The position numbers and the translations under genes were made by a program. From Coriobacteriales bacterium (GTDB lineage Bacteria > Actinomycetota > Coriobacteriia > Coriobacteriales > UBA8131), in NCBI GenBank assembly GCA_031254905.1, contig JAIRTN010000087.1, positions 1-9,391 of the forward strand: 9,391 bases of DNA. The letters run 5' to 3'. Positions within the stretch are counted from its first letter, which is position 1, and every line of letters starts with the position of its first letter. Of the stretch, positions 1 through 6,201 are shown one piece after another. Under the pieces are notes generated by a model, which did no database searches, was not told the origin of the DNA, and saw only the letters and a program-made list of their open reading frames with translations.

Positions 1-896
1 TCGATGGAGCCCTCCGCCGAACCGGCACCGATGATGGTGTGCATCTCGTCGATGAACAAGATGACGTCCCCACGCTCGGTCAACTCCTTCACCACGCGCT
101 TCATGCGCTCCTCAAACTCACCGCGGTACTTGGAACCGGCAACCAGCGCGGCGACATCGAGGGTGACGAGTTGCTTGTGACGCAGTATGTCCGGCACCTG
201 CTCGGAGGCGATAAGCTGCGCGAGGCCTTCCGCGATGGCGGTCTTGCCCACGCCGGGGTCGCCGAGCAGAAGCGGGTTGTTCTTGGTGCGGCGCGACAGG
301 ATTTGCATGACGCGCTCGATTTCGTGTTCGCGCCCGACAACCGGGTCGAGTTTATTCTCGAAGGCCTGTTGGGTGAGGTTTGTGCCGAACTCATCGAGGA
401 TGCTGTTGCCCTCGGAGTAGTCGTCTTCCATGAAGTCTTGAGGCCCGGCATAGGCCGCCGACTGATGGAGGATGTCGATGACGGCGCCCTTGACCATCGA
501 CGCGTCGATACCCATCTGAGAAAGCGCCTGTATGGCAACGCCGTTGCCCTCACGCACGATACCGAGCAGAAGGTGCTCGGTGGAGATATAGTTCTGGCCA
601 AGCTGCATGGTTTCTCGCAGGGCAAACTCAAGCACGCGCTTGACGCGCGGCGTAAAACTCAAATGCCCACTCGGCGCGTTGGGGTCAACCTCGATGATAC
701 CCCTGACCTGCTCGAGTACCTGTTCGTAGGTGATGTTAAGATTGCCCAAGGCCTGAGCGGCGATGCCCTCGCGCTCGCGGAGCAATCCGAGGAGCAGATG
801 CTCGGTACCCACATAGGGCTGTTTGAGAGAACGCGCTTCCTCCTGCGCTAAGGCAAGGACGTTGCGCGCCTTATCGGTAAAACGTTCGAATGACAT
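1..896 (-). CDS. clpC: ATP-dependent Clp protease ATP-binding subunit ClpC, N-terminal part (cut by window edge)
   Basis: AAA+ unfoldase that feeds proteins to the ClpP peptidase in the cytoplasm; 298 residues are visible and the rest lies beyond base 1. The protein starts [20 protein letters not shown], the typical ClpC opening. Two Clp-N repeats follow (about residues 5-65 and 80-145), each with a TEHLLLG motif. The first AAA+ domain has VVGRE before a Walker A GDPGVGKT at residues 212-219 and a Walker B FIDEMH with D283 and E284, then [10 protein letters not shown] just before the edge. The start at 896 is supported by GAGGGAG seven bases upstream (904-910). The gene begins 32 bases after the lysS stop, so it is probably cotranscribed with greA and lysS. 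I saw no CtsR, HspR (HAIR) or CIRCE operator by eye. ClpC rather than ClpB or ClpA is inferred from the N-domain; the diagnostic middle domain is outside the window. Confidence 0.96.
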   Translation of the reverse strand, partial: MSFERFTDKARNVLALAQEEARSLKQPYVGTEHLLLGLLREREGIAAQALGNLNITYEQVLEQVRGIIEVDPNAPSGHLSFTPRVKRVLEFALRETMQLGQNYISTEHLLLGIVREGNGVAIQALSQMGIDASMVKGAVIDILHQSAAYAGPQDFMEDDYSEGNSILDEFGTNLTQQAFENKLDPVVGREHEIERVMQILSRRTKNNPLLLGDPGVGKTAIAEGLAQLIASEQVPDILRHKQLVTLDVAALVAGSKYRGEFEERMKRVVKELTERGDVILFIDEMHTIIGAGSAEGSI

Positions 897-903
897 GCTT
901 CGA

Positions 904-910
904 CTCCCTC
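904..910 (-). promoter_or_regulatory. Ribosome binding site of clpC
   Basis: Minus strand reads GAGGGAG, seven bases before the ATG at 896. It fixes the clpC start and lies inside the 32-base gap after lysS, which leaves little room for a separate promoter. Confidence 0.7.
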
Positions 911-928
911 GTTATCCGTCACAAGCAA

Positions 929-2470
929 TTACGAAGATTCGTCCCTCATGTGGGGAAAGAGAAGGACATCGCGGATTGAAGGAGAATCGGTCAACAGCAT
1001 GGCCAAACGGTCAATGCCTATGCCAACACCGCCGGCGGGTGGCATACCGTACTCCAACGCCCGGATGAAGTCCTCATCAAAGCCCATCGCCTCCTCGTCG
1101 CCAGCAGCCTTTGCAGCCATCTGCGCCGCGAAACGCTCTCGCTGGTCAACCGGGTCGTTAAGCTCAGAGAACGCATTTGCGAACTCATGCCCACAGATGA
1201 GAAGTTCGAATCGGTCCGTGACGTCGTTACTGCCCGCCTTCTTCTTCGCCAGCGGCGAGGTTTCCAGCGGATGCTCGGTAACAAACGTCGGCTGTATAAG
1301 ACGCCCTTCGACAAGCTTCTCGTACAGTTCGGTAATCAGTTTACCTTTCTTCCAACCTTCTTGTAAGGAAATCTGATAATGGTTCGCTAAGGTTTTCAGT
1401 TCTGTAAGCGTTCTGTTGAATGAAACTTCCTCCCCCGCCGCCTCGCTGACCAAATCAATCATCGTGCGGCTGGCCCACGTGCCGGAAAGGTCGAGTTCCG
1501 TTCCCTGATAAGATATTTTGAGCGTGCCGTTGGCGGCCAAACAAGCCTCTTGGATGAGTTCGCGCGTCAGCGTTTCCATGCCGTGCATGTCCGTAAAGGC
1601 CTGATAGGCCTCGAAGGTGGTAAACTCGGGGTTGTGGTGGGAATCCATACCCTCATTGCGAAACGAACGGTTAATTTCAAATACGCGCTCAAAACCGCCG
1701 ACGAGCAGCCGTTTGAGGTGCAACTCAGGCGCGACCCGCAGATAGAAATCCTTATCGAGCGTGTTATGGTGGGTGATGAAGGGACGCGCCGTCGCGCCTC
1801 CGGGAATGGGATGGAGCATGGGTGTCTCCACCTCGATGAACCCACGCCGCATGGCACCCTCACGCAGCGCCGCCATGATGGTAAAGCGCTTGGCAAAGAC
1901 CTCGCGAACCTCGGGGTTGGCAATGAGGTCAACGTAGCGCTGGCGATAGCGCGTTTCCTTGTCCGACAGGCCGTGGAATTTCTCGGGGAGTGGGCGCAGA
2001 GATTTGGTGAGCAGTTCGACACGGGTTGGGGCTACGGAAAGCTGCCCGCGCCGCGTACGCATGACGGTGCCGGTCGCGCCAACCCAGTCCCCTAAATCGA
2101 GTTCTTTTACGCAGGCAAACGCGTCTTCTCCCAAGACGTCAACCTTACAGAACAACTGAATGTCCCCCGTAGCGTCGCGAATGACGATAAAGAGAACCTT
2201 GCCTTGATTGCGGATGGCCATGATGCGCCCCGCGAGGGAAACGACATCCTCAGTTGCCTCCCCGTCCGCAAGCCCCGCGTAGCGCTCCTCAAGTTCGGCG
2301 ACGCGCGCACTCAACTCGAAACGACGCGCATAGGGCTCCTCGCCCCGCGCGATTATGGCCGCACGTTTTGCCTTGCGAACCTCTATCGGGTCATCGATGG
2401 GAGTTGAAGAAACGTCTCTCTCGTTTATATCCTGTTCGCTCATGTCCTGTGCCTCACTGTGTGCTTGCAT
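929..2470 (-). CDS. lysS: Lysyl-tRNA synthetase, class II
   Basis: Charges tRNA-Lys with lysine using ATP; cytoplasmic, essential. 513 residues, the usual length for bacterial class II LysRS. An OB-fold anticodon-binding domain covers about residues 75-155 (VVSLAGRIMAIRNQGKVLF, then DWVGATGTVMRTRRGQLSV). The catalytic core has motif 1 around 205-222 (RRGFIEVETPML), motif 2 around 268-285 (RSFRNEGMDSHHNPEFT, with R271 and E273) and motif 3 around 480-505 (GGVGIGIDRLAMLL, with R488). HLKRLLVGGFERVFEI at 251-266 is also typical. The first in-frame ATG is at 2470, but a second ATG at 2443 (protein MSEQDINERD) has GAGG about eight bases upstream, so the true start may be nine codons later. It lies 84 bases after greA and 32 before clpC, and probably shares their transcript. 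Confidence 0.98.
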   Translation of the reverse strand: MQAHSEAQDMSEQDINERDVSSTPIDDPIEVRKAKRAAIIARGEEPYARRFELSARVAELEERYAGLADGEATEDVVSLAGRIMAIRNQGKVLFIVIRDATGDIQLFCKVDVLGEDAFACVKELDLGDWVGATGTVMRTRRGQLSVAPTRVELLTKSLRPLPEKFHGLSDKETRYRQRYVDLIANPEVREVFAKRFTIMAALREGAMRRGFIEVETPMLHPIPGGATARPFITHHNTLDKDFYLRVAPELHLKRLLVGGFERVFEINRSFRNEGMDSHHNPEFTTFEAYQAFTDMHGMETLTRELIQEACLAANGTLKISYQGTELDLSGTWASRTMIDLVSEAAGEEVSFNRTLTELKTLANHYQISLQEGWKKGKLITELYEKLVEGRLIQPTFVTEHPLETSPLAKKKAGSNDVTDRFELLICGHEFANAFSELNDPVDQRERFAAQMAAKAAGDEEAMGFDEDFIRALEYGMPPAGGVGIGIDRLAMLLTDSPSIRDVLLFPHMRDESS

Positions 2471-2554
2471 CTGTCCCTGACCGTTGGCTTCGACGGCCGG
2501 CAGGCAACTCCGCGCACGCGATGAGGGGCCGGCGCATATTCAAACGGTCTGCTC

Positions 2555-3025
2555 CTACTTACCAATCTTGAGAATCGTGAACTCCATCTGGGTGCCCTTG
2601 GGAGTATCCACACTCACAACGTCGCCCTTCTTTGCGCCGAGCAAGGCGGAACCCACGGGAGACTCGTTGGAGATACGCCCGGCAGAAATATCCGCCTCAG
2701 CAGCCCCAACAATCGTAAACGTACGCTCGGACTCATCGCCCATACGCACCGTGACAACGCTGCCCACCGAAACCTTATTTGAGCGTTTAGGAGCCTCCAC
2801 CACGGTGGCGTTGGAAATAATCTGCGTAATCTCGGCGATGCGGCTCTCCATCCAAGCCTGCTCGGTCTTGGCATCGTCATATTCAGAGTTCTCAGTGATA
2901 TCACCGAATTCGCGGGCGGTCTTGATACGCTCGCCAATTTCGGGGCGCTTGACAGTCTCTAACTCGTGCAGTTCCCGCTCAAGCTTTTCTCTGCCTTCCG
3001 GTGTAAGGATGATGTCCTTAGCCAT
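2555..3025 (-). CDS. greA: Transcription elongation factor GreA
   Basis: Binds the RNA polymerase secondary channel and stimulates cleavage of backtracked RNA so that stalled complexes restart. 156 residues, normal for the family. The N-terminal coiled coil spans about residues 8-75. Its tip carries GDITENSEY, with acidic D42 and E45 in the places expected to hold the catalytic magnesium. The C-terminal FKBP-like domain follows from about 80, with the conserved GRISNESPVGSALLG at 116-130 and KKGDVV after it. GAGG lies four bases before the ATG and a second purine-rich GAGGAG twelve bases before it, so the start at 3025 is well supported. It is the first gene of the probable greA-lysS-clpC operon. 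The upstream gap to tatA is 224 bases, enough for its own promoter. Confidence 0.97.
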   Translation of the reverse strand: MAKDIILTPEGREKLERELHELETVKRPEIGERIKTAREFGDITENSEYDDAKTEQAWMESRIAEITQIISNATVVEAPKRSNKVSVGSVVTVRMGDESERTFTIVGAAEADISAGRISNESPVGSALLGAKKGDVVSVDTPKGTQMEFTILKIGK

Positions 3026-3121
3026 TGATCCTCATATCTCCTCTGTGGAATACCACGGTAGTCGCCTGTCTGTGCCCGGACTATGGGCTTTTGGCAAGAG
3101 GCTTGGCGAAAATACCCGCCG

Positions 3122-3217
3122 GTTGTTACGCTAAATGTTGCGTCGAACGTTGCGTCGCCAGTGAGCCGATTGCCGGGCGCAGGATAAAAGCAACGCGGCA
3201 CACGTAACAACTGTCAC
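3122..3217. repeat. Repeated GTRACA half-sites and short repeats upstream of greA
   Basis: The 224-base gap between tatA and greA contains a perfect nine-base inverted repeat, GTTGTTACG at 3122-3130 and CGTAACAAC at 3203-3211. The second arm is also half of an imperfect palindrome at 3204-3217 (GTAACA, two bases, TGTCAC). In addition GTTGCGTCG occurs twice at 3137-3145 and 3149-3157, a 12-base period. Such spaced half-sites can be operators for a dimeric repressor of greA, or stem arms in its leader RNA. No convincing promoter hexamers were found nearby. This may also be chance. Confidence 0.35.
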
Positions 3218-3249
3218 GCATACCGCGCCGGTACGGTGTTTAATTCAAT

Positions 3250-3516
3250 CTACTTTTTCTTGGTTGAGGTCTTTTTCTTAGGCGCGGGTTCCTCGTCCTC
3301 TACCTCATCTTCCTCCAACTCCGCATCCCCCTCAGGAAGCTCATCTCTGCCATCAAGGCCGTCGCGGACCCCTTTGACCGTTTTACCAAGCGCGCTGCCC
3401 AGTTTAGGCAGGTTCTTCGGCCCAAAAATCAGCAAGGCAATGCCCAAGATAATAATTAACTCGGGAACGCCCATTCCAAAAAAGGGCCCAGCAAATACCG
3501 CAAATGTTGTGTACAT
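3250..3516 (-). CDS. tatA: Sec-independent protein translocase subunit TatA
   Basis: Pore-forming subunit of the twin-arginine translocase, which exports folded proteins across the cytoplasmic membrane; it acts with TatC (not in this window). 88 residues. The core reads GMGVPELIIILGIALLIFGP: a short membrane helix at about 18-31, the family hinge FGPKNLPKLG at 31-40, and an amphipathic helix to about 52 (GKTVKGVRDGL). A very charged tail follows: acidic from 58 to 77, then PAPKKKTSTKKK. The N-terminus is about 14 residues longer than a start at the inner Met15 would give, but GGAGG lies six bases upstream of the ATG at 3516 (3523-3527), so the longer form is preferred. It appears to be a single-gene unit between DUF2085 and greA. 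TatB is a less likely alternative because the amphipathic helix is short. Confidence 0.92.
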   Translation of the reverse strand: MYTTFAVFAGPFFGMGVPELIIILGIALLIFGPKNLPKLGSALGKTVKGVRDGLDGRDELPEGDAELEEDEVEDEEPAPKKKTSTKKK

Positions 3517-3522
3517 AAAATT

Positions 3523-3527
3523 CCTCC
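3523..3527 (-). promoter_or_regulatory. Ribosome binding site of tatA
   Basis: GGAGG on the minus strand, six bases upstream of the ATG at 3516. It is the strongest Shine-Dalgarno in the window and decides for the longer TatA N-terminus over the internal Met15. Confidence 0.75.
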
Positions 3528-3691
3528 GAAGGGTTTATGACCTCATGTCAGCAATCCATCCGTAACATGCAAGTTGATAGATTACCATGAAACATCCCGT
3601 ATGTCTGCACAGTGATACAAAAAAGTCATCAAAACCAAGGGAAGACGAGAGAAAGTCGGTGAAATCGCTCAATGATGAGGAAACGGGACGT

Positions 3692-4402
3692 TTACGAGAG
3701 GAATTCGTACAGTTCGTGTCCCTCTAAAAGAAACTGAACAAGAACTTCGCGAAAGGCGCCGAGCAGAAAGATTTCTCCAAGCGCGAGCGCAGAGGAGAGC
3801 GCGAGCAGGATAAGCCAGTGGCGGGCGGTGTGGAGGGGCTCGAAGCGCTTAAAAAGCGTGAGGACGACGAGGTTGACGCTGATGATGACCGTGAGGAAGG
3901 CCGCGACGGCCACAAAGGGGGCGACCGCGCCGAGCAGCGGGTAGCCGAAGAAGAAGGCCGTCCCCAGCGCGAGAGCCAGCAGCATCTGGAGCGCGAGAAC
4001 GGGGGGCTTGGCAAAGGCGTTTTCTTCCGGCGCGGCGTCTTTGCGCAGGGCGAATAGCAGCGGGACGATGACGCAGGCGGCGGCGGAGCCCGTGAGGAAG
4101 CCCGTGAAGTAGCGAATGGCGTTTGTGGTGGGCCGCATGCCAAGGTAGGACGTGGCGCCGTCGATGGCCATGGGCGCGATGAAAAGGGCCAGCACGATGA
4201 GGCAGGGCAGAGGCGGAAGTTCCGCGGGCTTGGTCTGCCGCCGGGAGTAGATGAGGAAGGCTACCACAAGGCCGCAGAAAAACCCGAGGTAGATGCCCGT
4301 GTCGCGCGAGCAGGCGGAAAAGACCAAACCACCCGCCTCGAATGAACGAGCGGGAATCTGGTGGCAAAAGCCGTGTCCAAAAAACCGGAGAAATTCCTGC
4401 AT
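3692..4402 (-). CDS. DUF2085 family multi-pass membrane protein, function unknown
   Basis: Integral membrane protein of 236 residues. The N-terminus carries the DUF2085 signature: FCHQIPARSF at 12-21 and FSACSRDTGIYLG at 28-40, with C13, H14, Q15, R19, C31 and R33. Paired Cys and His near the membrane suggest metal or heme binding, but no function is established. About six hydrophobic segments follow, near 36-53, 67-83, 95-116, 132-150, 157-181 and 195-218. The only in-frame start is the ATG at 4402, since a stop lies nine codons upstream; the nearest purine-rich site, GAGAGG, is 13 bases away, a long spacing. It is divergent from the guanylyltransferase-like gene at 4655. Its untranslated leader consists of the 38-base direct repeats described separately. 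No clear terminator follows it. Confidence 0.85.
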   Translation of the reverse strand: MQEFLRFFGHGFCHQIPARSFEAGGLVFSACSRDTGIYLGFFCGLVVAFLIYSRRQTKPAELPPLPCLIVLALFIAPMAIDGATSYLGMRPTTNAIRYFTGFLTGSAAACVIVPLLFALRKDAAPEENAFAKPPVLALQMLLALALGTAFFFGYPLLGAVAPFVAVAAFLTVIISVNLVVLTLFKRFEPLHTARHWLILLALSSALALGEIFLLGAFREVLVQFLLEGHELYEFLS

Positions 4403-4420
4403 GGCGGCGGTTGTGCCTCT

Positions 4421-4534
4421 CGTTGCCTATCCCGTACGCATTTTGCGCATTCGGGTTGTCTACTTCGCCCGATACGTTTTTTACGCGTTTGGCTTGCGTT
4501 GCCTGCCCCGTACGTTTACCACGTATTAGTATAC
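4421..4534. repeat. Three diverged direct repeats, 38-base period, in the DUF2085 leader
   Basis: Units are 4421-4458, 4459-4496 and 4497-4534. TACG recurs at 4435, 4473 and 4511, exactly 38 bases apart, and each is preceded by CCCG or CCCGA. Units 1 and 3 agree at 16 of their first 18 positions (CGTTGCCT, two differing bases, CCCGTACG). By hand count units 1 and 2 match at 21 of 38, units 2 and 3 at 19, and units 1 and 3 at 24. Read on the minus strand, each unit begins CGTA and the first two end in a GCG-plus-A-run, with the last unit running up to the DUF2085 start codon. It could be an array of regulator sites, a decayed minisatellite or a leader RNA element. Confidence 0.6.
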
Positions 4535-4654
4535 CTTTTATAGGTTTAATGGGGAGGCGGACGAGGCGCAATGCGCGTTGAATACTTCCCGCTCATGATG
4601 TGTCATAATACGTTGAACTATCAATGACAAGCATGACGAGGCCGACGGATACCC

Positions 4655-6034
4655 ATGACACAAGCAAGCCCTGAAACAACCAGCCATACGCAGCCCTTCG
4701 CCAATCTCCATGGCGTGCTTATCTGCCCAAACAGCCCCTCCTATCTGTGGCCGCTCGCGCGCGAACATACGCCTTTTGAACTTATCCGCGACGAATCCGA
4801 CGGGTTGAGCCCCCTCGCAAGGTCTATCAGGGCAATCCGCCCTTGCTGCGACGCGCCCCTTATCATCGCCGCCTCGGGCGATATGGCGCCTCACATAAGA
4901 CAACACATCGCCGAAAACGCGCTGCTCGCCGATGACGACTACCAACTGCTCATCGAGCCTCATCCCCGCGGCGGGGCACTGACCCTCGCGCTCGCGGCGG
5001 CAACCGTGAGGCTTGCCGACCCGCACGCCATCCTTTTGTGCCTGCCCGTTACGGTGGCCTTCGATAACGACGTCCGCTGGGAACAGGCCCTGCGGCGTGC
5101 CTACCAAGCGGCCGAAGCCGGCCACATCGCTCTTATCGGAAGTTCGGTTTCGCCCCTCGCTCCCCCTGTGGAGGAGAGCCGGCAGGGGCACGTTGCCCAG
5201 ACCGCCAGCCCTGCGCGCGGCGCCGTCTTTGACCTGCTCAGCACCGCGTATGAGTCGACGCGGAGTGCTTCGTACGGCGCGCCGCCTACCGATGCTCGCG
5301 CACGAGGCGCGGCGCGAGGCAACACGCGGGGCAACACGCGGGGCCGCTTTGAGACACAGGAGCATGAGACAGGACAGAGCCTGCCGCTTCTTGGCACCAT
5401 ACGGACAGGCACGGAACTACGCGGGCTTGAAGGTGCCTTTGCGGTACACAGCTTCATCGCCCGGCCCACTCCGGCGCTCGCGTGGCGCGCGCAGCAGAAC
5501 AAGGCGCTTTGGAGCAGCCACATCTTTATGCTTGGAGCCGACCTCGCCCTCGCCGAATTGCGCGCCACCGGCACCGAGTCCAACGACCCCCTGGCACATT
5601 CCGTTCAACGCATCGCCGAAACCGCGCGCTTCTTTGTGTCTCTCGGAAGCGAACACTGGAAAAGCCGGGAGGCAGGCGAACTTGTCGGCACCCTGCCGGC
5701 AATCTCCTTTGAGGAGGCGGTCTTTGAGACAACGGCGCATCTTGCGGCCGTGCCGACGAGCATCCCCTTCACCGACGTGAGGACACTTGCCGACTATGAA
5801 CAGTCCGTCGAGCCAGACGCGAAGGGCAACCGGCTGCGCGGACGCGCCCTTGCCGTCCAAACGCGCAACAGCACCGCGCTGGCCGATGGAGGCAAACTCG
5901 TGGTGACACTCGGGCTTGAGGATGTTGTTGTCATCGACACCCCCGATGCCACCCTCGTCGCCGCAAAAGACGCGCTTGCCCAGATACCCTCAGTCACCGC
6001 GACTCTGCGCACCAACAACGCCCCAGAACTCTAA
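4655..6034 (+). CDS. Mannose-1-phosphate guanylyltransferase-like protein, catalytic motifs lost (probable pseudoenzyme)
   Basis: 459 residues with the layout of ManC/GMP-type nucleotidyltransferases but no cupin (isomerase) domain. Similarity by eye: LWPLAREHTP at 31-40, EPHPRGGALTLALAAA at 101-116, LWSSHIFML at 285-293, and a well kept C-terminal part, AVFETT at 355-360, D374, GN at 391-392 and GLEDVVVIDTPDATLV at 420-435. What should be the GGxGTR loop is PNSPSY (25-30), the following PKQF lysine is F41, the PSDH metal aspartate motif is PVTV (131-134), and the EKP motif is ARP (269-271). Residues 165-245 form a low-complexity insert where the usual ETGYGYI strand should be. The frame is intact over its whole length, which argues against simple decay. 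The ribosome site is weak. Activity as a GDP-mannose or other NDP-sugar synthase is unlikely; binding or regulation is only inference. Confidence 0.75.
   Translation: MTQASPETTSHTQPFANLHGVLICPNSPSYLWPLAREHTPFELIRDESDGLSPLARSIRAIRPCCDAPLIIAASGDMAPHIRQHIAENALLADDDYQLLIEPHPRGGALTLALAAATVRLADPHAILLCLPVTVAFDNDVRWEQALRRAYQAAEAGHIALIGSSVSPLAPPVEESRQGHVAQTASPARGAVFDLLSTAYESTRSASYGAPPTDARARGAARGNTRGNTRGRFETQEHETGQSLPLLGTIRTGTELRGLEGAFAVHSFIARPTPALAWRAQQNKALWSSHIFMLGADLALAELRATGTESNDPLAHSVQRIAETARFFVSLGSEHWKSREAGELVGTLPAISFEEAVFETTAHLAAVPTSIPFTDVRTLADYEQSVEPDAKGNRLRGRALAVQTRNSTALADGGKLVVTLGLEDVVVIDTPDATLVAAKDALAQIPSVTATLRTNNAPEL
5319..5342 (+). repeat. Two exact 12-base tandem repeats inside the guanylyltransferase-like gene
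   Basis: GCAACACGCGGG is repeated twice without a gap and encodes RGNTRGNTRGR within the low-complexity insert. The unit is a multiple of three, so gain or loss of copies would keep the frame. Confidence 0.85.
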
Positions 6035-6137
6035 GCCCACCCTACGCCTCCTAACCACACCCTTATACGCTGCCACATCCGCTCCCCTTTTGACTCGGGT
6101 TGAGACCGCATCTTATCCCTATAAATCTTTTAATGTA

Positions 6138-6166
6138 TTGTTAAGTCGCGAAAAAACCTCTATTGT
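6138..6166 (+). promoter_or_regulatory. Possible promoter of the hybrid histidine kinase gene
   Basis: TTGTTA at 6138-6143 and TATTGT at 6161-6166 are separated by 17 bases, each matching four of six sigma-70 consensus positions, within an AT-rich patch that is unusual for this window. Transcription would begin near 6173, about 29 bases before the ATG at 6202. It is a weak match found by eye. Confidence 0.35.
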
Positions 6167-6190
6167 TTGCAGTAAGAGATTTTTTGCCAG

Positions 6191-6196
6191 AGAGGG
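6191..6196 (+). promoter_or_regulatory. Ribosome binding site of the histidine kinase gene
   Basis: AGAGGG lies five bases before the ATG at 6202. It decides for that start over an in-frame TTG at 6163, which has no such site and would lie upstream of the expected transcription start. Confidence 0.7.
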
Positions 6197-6201
6197 CGGC
6201 C

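Noticed and set aside
39..851. 270-codon plus-strand open frame
   Set aside because: Antisense shadow of clpC, whose Walker A and B motifs lie on the minus strand here.
2959..3210. 83-codon minus-strand frame overlapping the greA start
   Set aside because: Out of frame with greA, no domain, mixed composition typical of intergenic DNA.
3221..3233. Small hairpin (TACCG, CGC loop, CGGTA) 17 bases after the tatA stop as a terminator
   Set aside because: Only five pairs and no T run follows on the minus strand; too weak to call.
3681..3693. AAACG-GGA-CGTTT stem at the DUF2085 stop
   Set aside because: Five AT-rich pairs, no T run, overlaps the stop codon; probably chance.
4538..5365. 275-codon minus-strand open frame opposite the guanylyltransferase-like gene
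   Set aside because: Arg/Gly/Ala-rich composition without domains; it mirrors the GC-rich codons of the plus-strand gene, which has clear family similarity.
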